From Taenia hydatigena (taxonomy: Eukaryota > Platyhelminthes > Cestoda > Cyclophyllidea > Taeniidae): 64,000 nt of DNA. Location: contig JADWOT020000001.1 in the NCBI GenBank assembly GCA_036345935.2, positions 28,836,487-28,900,486 of the forward strand, given 5' to 3'. The notes under the pieces were generated by a model, which worked only from the letters and a program-made list of their open reading frames with translations, was not told where the DNA came from and did no database searches. Positions 24,785 to 35,770 of this stretch are shown piece by piece. The position numbers and the translations under genes were made by a program. Every line of letters begins with the position of its first letter. The first letter of the stretch is position 1.

Positions 24785-27700
24785 TTTGCTGACAAATATT
24801 ACAATATCACTGTTACGTACTCATTTTACTGACGTAAATTGCAAATAGCTATTAGTACGTTCGCAAAATTCGAAACTGATAGTATTTGTTGTAATTATGG
24901 TCTTATCAATAATACACAGAAATTAAAAGCTTGTTTGTTTTACCTGACAAACTTTGTACTGATTAACCGGATTTGTGCGCGACTTGCGTAAGTGGTGCGC
25001 GTTTACGGGGATAATTATTCTGGATTAGTGCGCCTTTATCCGCCGCCTAATGTCGGCAGCCCGGTAGGTGTTGAGTGTCTCTTTATTGTTTTTGGTTATT
25101 TAATTGTTGTGAGGCGCTTTAAATTCCGATTTGCTTCCTTTATACACATACTTGTTTGAGTAGACGCAAAGGCCTCTCAGTGTGATTGTTGACGGTGATT
25201 TGTCAACTACAAGGTCTCCTCACGTGCATGTTTCGCTATGTAAATACAAATTTTGACTGTTTTAGCAGCTTTAGGTTGTTTGTGTTTTACTGACGTTTGA
25301 ATTTGAGTAATGAGGCGTGATTTTGTGGAGAGGTGCTAAAACCCTACGAAGGGCTTGGCAACTACTTGTTTGGTGCTTTCTTGCGATTAAGCACCCAGTT
25401 TGTGAATGTGTGTTGATGTATGCTTTTGCCTTCTTGACCAGTTTATTTGTTAGACCAAGCGTCTCATAAATAGTTGCAGTTGCTGCCACAACTTTTTGTT
25501 TTCCATTTTCACTGCCTAATCTTGAATTTTGTTGCTGCAAAACACTTCTTTGGATTGAGTACGATTGATTTGGCTGTTTTTAAGGAGTTTGTTATTTTAG
25601 TAAGAATGAGTTTTGATGAGTGAGGTCCAATTTGATGAAGGGATTTGTGACTTGGGTAAAGTAAACGCAAAAGTCTCATAATGTGGCTGTTAGGACGTTT
25701 TGTTTTCCAACTACGATGCCTACTCACGTGCACTTTTCGCTATATGACACCTCGAGTGATAAGTTAATATTGTTTTTGGCAACTTGTAATTTGTTTGCTT
25801 TCCAATGGCGATAAATTTTGTTGGGAGGAGCTCTAACGTTGCTAAGGATGCGGCAACTAATCATTATTATTTTCTTGCTAATAAGTATTCACTATATTTA
25901 CAAATGTTATTGTGCATTTTTAAGCTCGTTTTCGTGGTAGAATAGACACAGAAGAAGAAGAGGATGAGGCTGCAGCAGTAATGGGTGCGAATTTCGCCTT
26001 CGCTTACTTCGCATATTTCTCAGGTAAGATCGGATTGTGCTAAATGAGTTGTTGCTGTCCTTTGTTATGTGCAGCGGTGGAATCAATGTGCGCTCATATG
26101 TTGGGTGGGAAAGTGCTTTCCATTTTACCTGGGTTGTTTGTTGTGTTGATGTGATTCTTGCTGTGAAACATGTTGTGTAGGGGGCCTCGGTGATGGCTTA
26201 ATCGTAGGTTGCTCAGCTTTGACAGCATAAGTTGGTGTCTCTGAGTGAGGTGGACGCAGCAGTGGTAGGAACGGAGAAAGAAGGAGTGGCTAGTGGGAAG
26301 CTTGGGCATCACTACGCAGACTGTACTTTGTAGCAGTCTTAAGTGTTTGCTTGTTAAGGTGTTTCTTGTTTTCCTCTCAGTAGTTATGTTTGTGAATGTC
26401 GGCCTTTCAGCGCATTGAAGCCTCACACACCGGTCTTTCCATTGTTTGGCTTTTTCCTTCTTAGATGCTACAAACTTACCTTGATGGTTGTGATGGTGAA
26501 GTAACATGTGATGAGTGTGTGGAATTGTAGGCACTGGAAGATGTTGGAGTGATTCGCGGTGGCGGTGGCGGTGGCGGCGTCTCCGTCTGGATTGTGCGAT
26601 GCGACTGTTGGCATGGACGGCAGGGTCTACCACTGTTTTTATGTCTCCGTCTCTTTGTTTTCGCGGGCATGGGTGGCTGCGTGGCGGAGAAGGAGGAAAA
26701 AGGCTGGGGGAGCTGTGCCGTGGGTGTGTGAAAGAGTGAAGGAGACGTTCTCTTACAACAACGACAACGAATGGAGGCGCTATGGGCCAGAGTTCACTGG
26801 TGGCAACTGCGGCATATTTTGCTTCCGGAGGTACGGAAATGTATTTGCTGTGGGAGGGTGGATGTTAATTTGTTGCTGACTGTATAGTTGATGAGTAGTG
26901 GTGCATCATCTCAGAGGAGGTATGTAGTCGAGTAGGTCTCCACTGTTAGGTGTGTTGGGTGCGAACTGCTGGGGGGAGGGGGAGGGGTACGGCTGTCGTG
27001 CTACTGCCACCACTACTGCGACTTAGTCTTAGGCGTGAGAATGGATGGAAAAGGATTTGAAAATGAGGGGTGGAAAAGACGGCGTGGAGAACATTTAGGG
27101 TAGAAAGCTGAGGCGGTTTCCGGTTTCACTCGGACTAATTACTATCAGGGTTGGGGTGATGGGTGGTTGGTGCGCTGTGGCATGGCGCTTGGGTGGGTTC
27201 GTGGTGGTCCCGCGTGTTTTCATGCGGGTTGGGTGTGCCCTTGCTGATCTGTGCTTTGCTTTTAGAAGGAGAGCGAGGAAGCATTGCCATCTTACAGCGC
27301 TTTCTCAATGCTTAAGGCGCAATGCTTGCGGAATACCTGGAGGATGGGGAGATGGTGGGTACTCCACGACACATCGACGGTTGGTGAATGCGGTTGTACC
27401 GACTCGACCTCCTCCGCTGGTGCCATTGCTGTTACTGCGTATGCGTGAACATCACCGACGAAGACAATCGTTCCTTCATCCAACGATTTCCGTCGCAACA
27501 ACAGTTTCGTAAGTCCTTTACATTCATTGGCCGTTATTAATTGCGTCTCGCCTTTCATTGACACTAGGCGACACAAGAGCTTCAAGTTATTACAGATTCA
27601 CTGTGGATAATGTGTTTTGTGTAGGTGTACAAGTAAATCATCCATATCAGGTTTCGTGCCTTTTTTGCTCATTGAAATGCAAACACTGTCTTGACTTATG

Positions 27701-28795
27701 CGGGTAAACAAAACCAAGTCAACGGCGATGTGTTTGTAGCAGGTTATATCAATGTTTGTTCAAAATACGGGTTTTTTGCAAGAAAACACGACTGGTAAAG
27801 TATTGTTTTTACAGTTGTCAGGTTCCTTGTATCCTGAAAAGGTAGGAAATGTTGGCGGAAACTTTTGAAAGACTGTTGCCTTCACTTCAAAAGTCGTTGG
27901 AAGAGGAAGTGTGGCGATTAGGTGCTGTTCAGAGCTATTGAATCTGACGATGATTTGAAATTTGCATGTTTCGTAGTCGTTGATGAAGACTGTTCCAGCG
28001 ACTGGTCTGGTACATTCAAGGAAGTAGTGACTATGGCAGTGAAGGAAACAAATTATCTAGCAGAAATGTGAGAATGTGTCTGATTTGGCTCCATCCGAGT
28101 GTGTGACCAAGGTGGCTCTGATTACAGCCAGTGCTTAAGTAATGCTGCAGCCTCGATTTTCTAAATTGGATTTCTTGTTGAAAAAGTGGTTAGAATTGTG
28201 CAAAGGTAGGAAGACGGAAATGTTAGTCATGAAATAATATTTTGTGCTCGTTCATGCGGACTTACAAAGGGTAGTGGTGGGGACGCAGGATTGGTTGGAA
28301 TGAGCCTCCCTTTTGGGTGTTGGGCGGATGAGAGAGTGGAAGAGGATGGGAAAGTAGCGATGTGTGTGAAGTGCTGGAAATGGCGTCTTTTACACTTGTA
28401 GCGAGCCAGGCGGCATGAATGTATCACGGAGTGGCCTCGTGGACACATTGAGGTGAATGCTGGAACCAATTGTGGGCCCGTACGGGCGGTGGTGGTGGCG
28501 GTGGTGCCGGGGATGGGTCCTCTCTCAACGATCTATGGCTTCAATGGGCAGTCTTGAGGTGTTGTTTACTGACTCACACCCACCCACCTATCAATTCACC
28601 CGCCAGATTATGCTCTGCTCGATGTCGTCAAGGGCATAGGATGTTTGGAAGAGGTGGTTGGAAGTACCCTCCCGTGTGTGCAGAAAACCACACGTGGACC
28701 TGTTCCCCTTCCCTTCCCTCCCCTGCCCTACCCTCTTCTGCCCTCCTGTCTTCCTCTCCCTTCTGCCGCCAACGCCACTGCTGCTTCTGCTCCTT
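24785..28795 (+). repeat. Segmental repeat A, copy 2
   Basis: This is the partner of 1-4225. It keeps the segment around 25800-25900 that copy 1 lost and lacks the one around 1225-1345. The left edge is near 24785, where the adjacent sequence stops matching. The right edge is near 28795, after the C/T-rich tract. Confidence 0.9.
25925..28071 (+). pseudogene. Exon remnants of an unrecognised multi-exon gene (copy 2)
   Basis: It has the same exon pieces as copy 1. The first (to about 26021) reads IDTEEEEDEAAAVMGANFAF but has lost two bases before the donor, which breaks its frame relative to copies 1 and 3. The second starts at 26466 after a TTCTTAG acceptor. A later piece (near 27312-27372) reads MLAEYLEDGEMVGTPRHIDG. 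The 3' pieces read TFERLLPSLQKSLEEEVWR (27858-27914) and, in another frame, AIESDDDLKFACF, then VVVDEDCSSDWSGTFKEV, ending in TGA at 28069-28071. Here the last two pieces are offset by one base, so a single indel separates them. Conserved peptides plus broken frames point to a pseudogene. Confidence 0.6.
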
Positions 28796-29660
28796 ATGGT
28801 AATGTAAATACTTTAGCTATCATTATTGCTGCTACCATTGGTAATGCTCAACTATTGCTACTGTTGCAATCAGTAAAGGCGCCTTTCTTCCTTCGGAATA
28901 TGGAGGATTTGTTGGATATTTAGGAGTAGGTTAGGGACACTACGCCGACTTTTAGTGATCATTTATTTACCCATTCCTGATTTATTAATTCATTCCTGCC
29001 CGATTGTACACATTGAAGAAGTTGTGAAGAACTTGACTAAGCATTTAGCACCCTGCGTCATTGCTGGTGACATGGGCTGACGCAGTTGAGCTCTTGTCTG
29101 ATGGCACCAATGAAAATATTATCCATTGCTCCTTTGAGGCGGTGCACCAGGCATAAAACAGTTGTTTGTGCGTCTACTCTCCTCCACTTATTCTCCACCA
29201 TTTGGTGTGAGTTGGTATCTCTGCAGGTGGTCACGTGTAAGAACTCTCGGTCGACGGACGGGGGTCGCCAGTTCAATCATGGAAGAGCAACTGCTGACCG
29301 AAAGTGCCCACAACAACCTCTGGAAGTGCATCGAAATCGAGATCGGTTAAGCAAGCGTATTTGACGCAGTTGAAATCAGCGCCCTGAGGTAGCATCAACC
29401 GCAAAGATGGAGCCAGCTTACCACCACCTGGACCGTCTCTGAAAGGGCAGCTGGGAAATGTCACTACATAACTGGAATGAGTAGAACCTTGATTACAAGT
29501 TCATTATAACATGCATACATGAGAGTTCTTCCAGAATTCCAGACAAGAGTCCTCCATAGCCTAGAATTTTATTGTTCTTATGTGACCATCTAACACTCGT
29601 TTTCTAATCAGTCGAGCTGCTGTGCAAAAAATAAAAATAACTATTCTTATGACAGGTCTA
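28796..29660. other. Unassigned single-copy stretch
   Basis: I found no repeat partner. Overlapping frames on both strands at 29058-29464 show no splice support, and I do not recognise a product. Confidence 0.35.
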
Positions 29661-29675
29661 TCCTACAATTTTTCC

Positions 29676-29743
29676 ATTGGCTACCACTCAGCCAATCAGA
29701 TGTTCCAGAAGTCTTTTCACGGTCAACAAGAAATCCGACCAAT
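29676..29743 (+). promoter_or_regulatory. Cluster of three CCAAT boxes
   Basis: There is an ATTGG at 29676-29680 and CCAAT at 29692-29696 and 29739-29743, all within 70 bp and just upstream of the open frame starting at 29790. The spacing is promoter-like, but no clear TATA box follows. Confidence 0.3.
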
Positions 29744-29789
29744 CAAAAGAAACGGAACATGTAATTAGACTTTTCCCGACATAAATCCG

Positions 29790-30323
29790 ATGTTTGCTTG
29801 CAGCTATGTAGGCTCGTTTGTGGACACAAAACCATTGCCACAATCCAGAGTTAAGCAAACAATTCACCCGCTACATAGCCATGCTTATTCCTTAAAGCGT
29901 TGTTTTAGGGTCTCTCTTGGTCAATTTTACATATCAGTCCTCACATCTCCACCCGCGATGTGCAACGATCAACAGAAAATCCAAGCGCCTCAGCCATCGA
30001 ATACGCATGTTACTGATCTCTCTTGGCGATTTCACTGTATTGCAAGTTTAGCCCTGCAAAAGAACTGCAATCCAGAAGGGGTGATAATGCTATCCATTGC
30101 GTGCGTCCATTGCTGTTCAAATGAATGCGAACACAAGAATTGTTATGCAGCAAGGAACTGGATTCAACACGATTTCTTAAACGAGAAAAATGCTCCTATT
30201 TTTCCTAGCCACATTGTGTTTACTTCAAAGCTACCCAATCAATTCTTTTTGGATTCTGCTCAGCTAGAACAGAGGTGCTGGAGGTCGCGCGTCACTAGAC
30301 CGCTCCACTTTGAGCTTCTCTAA
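29790..30323 (+). CDS. Candidate single-exon protein, unknown function
   Basis: This 177-codon ATG-initiated frame lies in single-copy DNA behind a CCAAT cluster. It is rich in Cys and His, including CVHCC and CEHKNC around residues 105-118. It shows no obvious signal peptide or membrane span. An AATAAA hexamer overlaps the stop at 30323-30328, which is too close to act as its poly(A) signal. In a window this size a frame of this length can arise about once by chance, so support is modest. Confidence 0.3.
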   Translation: MFACSYVGSFVDTKPLPQSRVKQTIHPLHSHAYSLKRCFRVSLGQFYISVLTSPPAMCNDQQKIQAPQPSNTHVTDLSWRFHCIASLALQKNCNPEGVIMLSIACVHCCSNECEHKNCYAARNWIQHDFLNEKNAPIFPSHIVFTSKLPNQFFLDSAQLEQRCWRSRVTRPLHFELL

Positions 30324-30813
30324 ATAAATTACAGATATTGCCATCGTAGACATTAATAACAATCCTAAAATCATAGGCGAGAGACATTTTTCGAAGGCTA
30401 ACGACGTGTGCAGCCTCTATGTTAAGGTGGTCACCGAGTTGCTCACCCGTAGCAAATGCACTTCTTCCCTTCCGCTGAGGTTTATAACTTCGCTATAGAA
30501 GTCAAGATTGACGTGCTCTCAGACCAAATTCGCTTTCCGCCATCACTAATACAGCGTTCTGAGACACATTTAAGGATGGGCAGAATGCACGCATTCGGCA
30601 TGCAGAAGATATTAGGACAACCGGCAGGATGCAGTGGCTGAGATTCCGAGTCGTAATACTTATGCCCTTTAAATGTGCCTTTTAGGCCAAAGGCAAGAGG
30701 ACAATTTTAACCTGGTCGTGGAGCAGCGTGGTCGCTCTCCAGGGGTCGACACACTCCCGTCTTGAAATCGCCTACAAAATTACTCCATTACTTCTCCCTG
30801 GCCTATAATAAAG

Positions 30814-30942
30814 ATGTCAAAGAGCACTCAGCCTTCTAATGGTAACAGCGGAAGGAAGAATGAGGAGAAAAAGGGAGGAACCTTCTACACAATGACCACT
30901 TACCGGGACCGAAATCGGAACTTATCCTTCAAGGGTAATTGA
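30814..30942 (+). CDS. Weak candidate first exon
   Basis: An ATG in good context (AAGATGT) opens a 42-codon hydrophilic frame starting MSKSTQPSNGNSGRKNEEKK. A donor-like AAGG/GTAATT lies at its end, and a TATAATAA-like run sits about 10 bp upstream. The composition looks protein-like. No downstream partner exon was found, and it may be chance. Confidence 0.2.
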   Translation: MSKSTQPSNGNSGRKNEEKKGGTFYTMTTYRDRNRNLSFKGN

Positions 30943-31387
30943 GTATCTAATAGTCGGGCAGGAGGAATGACCGATTCGACCACACCAAACTAAAATAAAC
31001 GTAAATTCACGAGATGTATTTAAAAAACCAACTCAAAAATTTTTGTTGAGAAGGGCTTTAAACTTGTGCGCATTACGGAGGGAAACAATATTTTGCTAAT
31101 TGGACTATTTAAACAGTTGACTCGGACGTCATGGATATAGTAGAGCTTACATTACTGCTGGTTTACACATTCCTTGATGTTCCTCCTGTTAAACTTATTA
31201 CAACCAATTCGGAATCGTTCGAATTCATAAGGATAGTATATAGATGTAAGCGAGGATGCCTTCCATTGAACTAGTTTTCATTCCTTTAATGCTTGTTTAA
31301 AACAGCAGCTGATGAATATAACCATTCGACCTAAATCACGGGTTCAGTCTCGTTCCTGTCAGTATCAAGCGTTGACAGTCTTCTGCG

Positions 31388-32315
31388 ATGCGAATAGATC
31401 CCTTCTCCATAGTTGACAATGGTATGTTGTGGGACCTTAATTGTGTATCTAGTCACGAAAATTGGTCTGATCTGTTTGAATTCTCGCTTCGACGGTCTGG
31501 AGAACTTATTTAAAGTACTCTTCTGCAAAGGTAGTTTCATCGCATAACTTGTCAAATTAAAGCCTTTATTTCTATCTTTGTGGATGGATTTGCAAATATT
31601 ATTTACGACAGTCCTTTGAGGGACTCTCATACGCCTTATTTTGTCAGTGGAGATTTCGATTCCATCAGACCTGAAGTGAAGTCGTATTATAAGAATCAAG
31701 TAAGACTGTGTGCATGACTTACTCTCGCCAGAAAGCAACCAAGGTTATAGAGACTCCGAATCAAGACGCAACGGACTTTACAAAGGCTATTACGATTCTG
31801 TCCGAGCATGTTAATGAACACCGCAAAGATTATTCCTCAGAGCGTTCATTTCGGGAATCGGACATTGATTACATAGTCGCCCTCCATGGCAGTGGAGGTC
31901 GAGGAGACCATGAACTTGGCATAATAAATTCACTTTTTATTGCTAAAGGGCTAACGAGCATCCCCCTTCTTCTCGTGACGGAGTCTTTTGTTTCATTTCT
32001 GCTTGACAAAGTAAGCTGCCGCCTATTATTAATCTTAGTAGGGATTGAATGAAATATGCCTTTCTACCTGCCCTACAAATCTCTACTGTGGGCTCATACC
32101 AATAGGAAGGCCAGTTAGAGTAACCTCGAAAGGACTTCGCTGGAACCTAAGTTTGCCTCATATTGCAAATAATAATTCGAAACCTAGACGATGAAATCCT
32201 AGATTTCAAGAGTCTCGTTTCAACTTCGAATCGGACTACCGACACCACAGTGGAAATTGTGTCCAACGACGTGCTGCTGTGGTCCATATCCAACTATCTG
32301 ACCGAAGTAATTTAG
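31388..32315 (+). CDS. TPK1: Thiamin pyrophosphokinase (six exons)
   Basis: The enzyme transfers pyrophosphate from ATP to thiamin, giving the cofactor thiamin diphosphate in the cytosol. Exons: 31388-31421, 31453-31530, 31563-31699, 31732-32010, 32042-32150, 32188-32315. All junctions are GT-AG and in phase, giving 254 residues against about 243 for the human enzyme. Family motifs seen: IGLICLNSRFDG (15-26), VDGFANIIYD (44-53), the metal-binding GDFDSIRPEV (67-76), QDATDFTKA (94-102), GGRGDHELG (138-146), CGLIPIG (192-198), GLRWNLND (207-214) and LVSTSN (222-227). The usual DGG and GRFDQ motifs read DGF and GRGDH, mild departures. The introns are 31, 32, 32, 31 and 37 nt. The start is the first ATG after an in-frame TGA. 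The gene is convergent with the TtcA-like locus. Confidence 0.95.
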
Positions 32316-32369
32316 CCCAATCCTGGTTCTTATGCTCCATAAAGTCTAAATAAGCCATTCATTTCGAGA

Positions 32370-32406
32370 AATAAATTGATGCACAATTTTAAAAAGTGAC
32401 AATAAA
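32370..32406 (+). terminator. Poly(A) signals of the thiamin pyrophosphokinase gene
   Basis: AATAAA hexamers occur at 32370-32375 and 32401-32406, 55 and 86 bases after the stop codon. This spacing suits 3'-end cleavage. Confidence 0.65.
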
Positions 32407-32596
32407 CACTACTTCTCACTTAAATCTAGAAAACAATAGAGCACAGATTATGCTCGTCAAAAGTTAGTTAGTGATTAACCCCAGACAACTTAGAGGCCGT
32501 CCTTCGGCATCATCTCAGTCCGCGTTCGTTCCCTTAGCTTTAGAGACCGGTGCTCTTTCAGCATCTTCAAAATCGGAAAGACATAAGGCTGCACAT

Positions 32597-34992
32597 CTAA
32601 AAAATCAGAGGCAGCATTGTGGCCTGAAGACTAGAGAAGAGATGTGGGAAGATGTTCTCGTAGTCACCTGGAACGCGCTTTGCTCTCATGCGCTCCTTGG
32701 GCATTTGGAAGCAGGCAGGACAATTTTCAGGAATGGTGGAAAGACCCGCCTGATGAATGCAAATAGCAAAAGCACAAATTCTACAGACTGTTGATTTCGA
32801 ACAACTTTGCCAGAATTGAAATCATCGGGTAGTGATGTGAGGTCAGTCCGAAATGATTGTATGCACAAAAAGGTGCCCTTTCGGCAAAGGTCCGAGCGGC
32901 TTTCTCTCGAATGCAGATAAAGGGTCGAATTACGCAAAGATTTTTTGCCCTAAAGGAAGACAGACACCGACTTGCTAGAGCCGCGCTTTTCTATCGGACT
33001 GCTACACAATGCTAGGGATGCTAGGTTTCCGTAGATGAAAGCGTTCTACTGCCGAAATCTCTTATCATTGGTTTGACGGACTCACACTCGATTTAATAAT
33101 GAATTGCTTTAATGCCGCAAGGCTGTGGCTTTGAGCAGATGCTGATGAATATAAACCTTCGTTTTGACCTCCGAAGGGCAATTCATTCAATGTGCAATTA
33201 TGAGTGCAAAACCAGATGAATTACCCAACAAAGCATTTCACAAACTGAACATGGTTGACAAGAATAAGCAAAATTTGCATGAGCGCATTAATTTGGATGT
33301 TGGCGTTTCTCGCTTGTAATCATGACTCTCGCATGATGCGATGACCTGATAAGGTCAAGTGCCAAGGTCTGTTACTGAGAGTACGAGTACGCTAGGGTTA
33401 GGAATGCTGACAGATCATTTTAGCAGCACAGTCATCTGCCGAGATAAGCGATGATTGCTGTGCTGGGTGAAATAATAAAATAAAGGCGAACCAGACACAC
33501 CGGATGGTGTGATGCGCCTTCATTATGTTCATTGCACCATTGCGGAAGTAGGACATCAGAAAGCTTTTTTGAAAGACGGTTGTGAGCAAATGCTGGCAGA
33601 ACAAAAGGATGCAATTTGCCTATAAAGATGGCCTGTGGTAAACATGATGCGCTGTAACGTGAGATGCGTAACCGCTGACAGTATTTTCAATCTCTAGTCC
33701 CTTTGGAAACGAAAAGACTGACACAAATTAAATGGCTTTTCTGCATTTAACATTATTCGAATGTTTACTCAATGGAGTAAAGACTGGAAATGTTCAAAAT
33801 TCGAATAAACGGTGTTATGAGTGCATCAAATAATACGCATTTAAATGAACCTTGGGTTGATGTTGACGAAAACAAAAAAACAGATGATTTGTCGTCCCAC
33901 AACGACAAACGGAGCCTTGAATCGAGTACTAAAGCCAAAAGTGTTTACCTTTCCGCGAGGTCGCCTAAATGCTGTCCAAGGGCGATAACATTGTAGCTAT
34001 GCCTTAGAGCAGCAGCGTAAATCGGACCTCTTTTCATACAAGAGCAGAAACTGCAGATACTGCTACACTGATTGCCAAGCTGAGAGGCTTTGGCCATTAC
34101 ATCTGGAAGATAGGTAAATGGCTTTAAGTGATATGCAATCTTAGCCTGCAATCGCCATAATTATCCACTTCTGTGTATTGCTTTTGATGGTACGGTGAGC
34201 CACTTAAAAGTCATTATTGAAAAAAATTAAGCAATGACTGAATGAGCGAAGAGAATTAGTAAGTGGATGCGCCTTCGGTCTCCATTATACAAGTTCAAAA
34301 GCACGTCTCAAAAAAGTATCCGCATGAAGACAGGTTAGGCAAGTAGTAGACGGATTCTCTATATCTAATGCAAATGGTATACTTGGTTGGAATTCCTCTG
34401 CTCCATACAAAATGACAGAAGTACTGAGGCCACCAAAGGCCTACTTTGTTCCTCGTAGAAACGTTTTACGCCTAGCTCTGCTAAATAGGGAATGAGAGGT
34501 CGTGGGTCGAACGCCGAGCTACCGAGGTTGATGGTGGCAGCGCCAATTTTGAAGGAGGGCTAGTCGGGACGCCGCAGGCACGCTCCCTAGTAGGCATGCA
34601 TGCATTGCAGCAAAGAGAGACTATCCTCCCCTCCGACGGGCAAACTAGTATCCGATCCTCCGGAGGGACCATATCAAAGTCCTTGCTGTCCTAGAATCAA
34701 CAGACCAATCAAGATAACTTTAATGATCTCATTTTTCAAAATGAATTGGGTAGTATATGGGATCAAAACTAAAATGCAACATCATTAACGATGAAAGCAC
34801 GTAGCATACTTTAGCAAATGGTCTGTAGATTTGTTTAAAGAGACGCCGCTGCAGTGTGCTTTCGTCCCTCCTATTTACTCTTTGGCAGGCTATACCGGGG
34901 TCTTTGGTCAATGAGGATAAAACATGTGTTCCCCTGAACCCCTTAGAATCTTCATAACTTGACCTTTCCGCTGCGCTATTGCAAGAAGTAGG
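32597..34992 (-). pseudogene. Decayed TtcA-type PP-loop tRNA thiolation gene (six exons)
   Basis: TtcA-family enzymes activate a tRNA base with ATP through an SGGKDS loop and insert sulfur, using Cys ligands. Exons on the minus strand: 34992-34801 (start uncertain), 34690-34445, 34102-33949, 33563-33501, 32949-32877, 32749-32597. Phases match at every junction. Motifs: PPEDRILVC before the loop, DPRPLIPYLAELGV and FYEEQ (exon 2), CSSICSFC with MKRG and ALGQHLGDLAE (exon 3), SFLMSYFRNG and IMKAHHTIR (exon 4), CVIRPFICIREKA (exon 5), IPENCPACF and MPKERM (exon 6). Lesions: a one-base deletion inside the SGGKDS loop near 34632, its Lys changed to Glu, and TAG codons at 34589-34587 and 34562-34560. 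The last intron would need a GC donor. The loss of the ATP loop argues against function. Confidence 0.85.
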
Positions 34993-35159
34993 CTAAAACC
35001 TCTTGTAGATGATTTAGAAAGCAGCTTCATAGTTAGCATGACTATTGTCTTCCTGTTGGACGTTGATTTTACACGTTGCGTGAGATTTTTGGCAGACCCA
35101 TTTAACAGTTGGGGTCATCTCGGCGATGCCGGAACATGACCTCTTACTAGTGCTCGATT

Positions 35160-35760
35160 GTCAACAAGCCTCCTTCACCATCACAGTAGCCATCATCGTG
35201 ATAGTAGCCACCATCATCAGCCAGTTTGATCAAAATTTGAAGCGTTACTGCGTGATTTGTGCAAACACCGACTAGTCCACCTTTTCAGGTTCCCGAGATG
35301 CAATTTCGAACATTTGACACCAGAGGCTGTTCAGTGCTGGCCATCAAAGCAGCAAAAGTTGGGCGGTGTACCACCCAGCAAGGTGCTGTTTAGTGGAATG
35401 CCACTAAATCTTGTGGCTATTAGTTTAGTGAATGTAATGCTCTCACAATTTGCAAACCTATGCGTTTAAATCCATGAGCACTTTGCTATAGGCTCTCCTC
35501 CACTTTCTCTCATGTTGCTTCTTTGGCCATTTGCTCTACTTACCGCAGTCTATCGCTCACTCTCACAACATGACTTACAAAAACACCTTAAGTTTAATTA
35601 AGAGTCGAAAGGAAGCTTTTATTTAGCATAGTACCATTTGCTGGATTTGTTGCATTCTGTCCGTGTTTACTGAGGCCATCTGGACCTCTGACTTTATCTT
35701 GCCTAGGTCGCCCACAGCGACTCACACCGCCTTCCTGACCACTCGCCCCCGTTTTGTTAT
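35160..35760 (+). repeat. Repeat family D, copy 1 (arm of an inverted pair)
   Basis: The stretch 35225-35600 is the reverse complement of about 38440-38870, forming arms about 3 kb apart. The stretch 35380-35760 matches 52205-52600 directly, including the stretch containing GTGGAATGCCACTAAATCT and the later TAATTAAGAGTCGAAAGG stretch. No coding sequence is recognised. Confidence 0.8.
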
Positions 35761-35770
35761 CAAATTATTC

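Noticed and set aside
26094..26633. 179-codon minus-strand frame, the longest in the window
   Set aside because: It is rich in His, Arg and Pro from G-rich sequence on the other strand, lies across the relic's splice sites, and is broken in copies 1 and 3 of the same repeat.
31331..31738. 135-codon minus-strand frame
   Set aside because: It is the antisense shadow of TPK1 exons 1-3.
33790..33996. Plus-strand frame starting MFKIRINGVMSASN
   Set aside because: It lies over exon 3 and intron 3 of the minus-strand TtcA-like gene, whose exon is supported by motifs and phase.
34560..34590. Alternative genetic code reading TAG as an amino acid
   Set aside because: TPK1 and the TtcA-like locus both end at TAG exactly where the family ends, so TAG is a normal stop here.
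34560..34690. Possibility that the two TAG codons are removed by a micro-intron
   Set aside because: The residues on both sides align to the family without a gap, and the only GT-AG span between them is about 22 nt, too short, and would not fix the loop frameshift.
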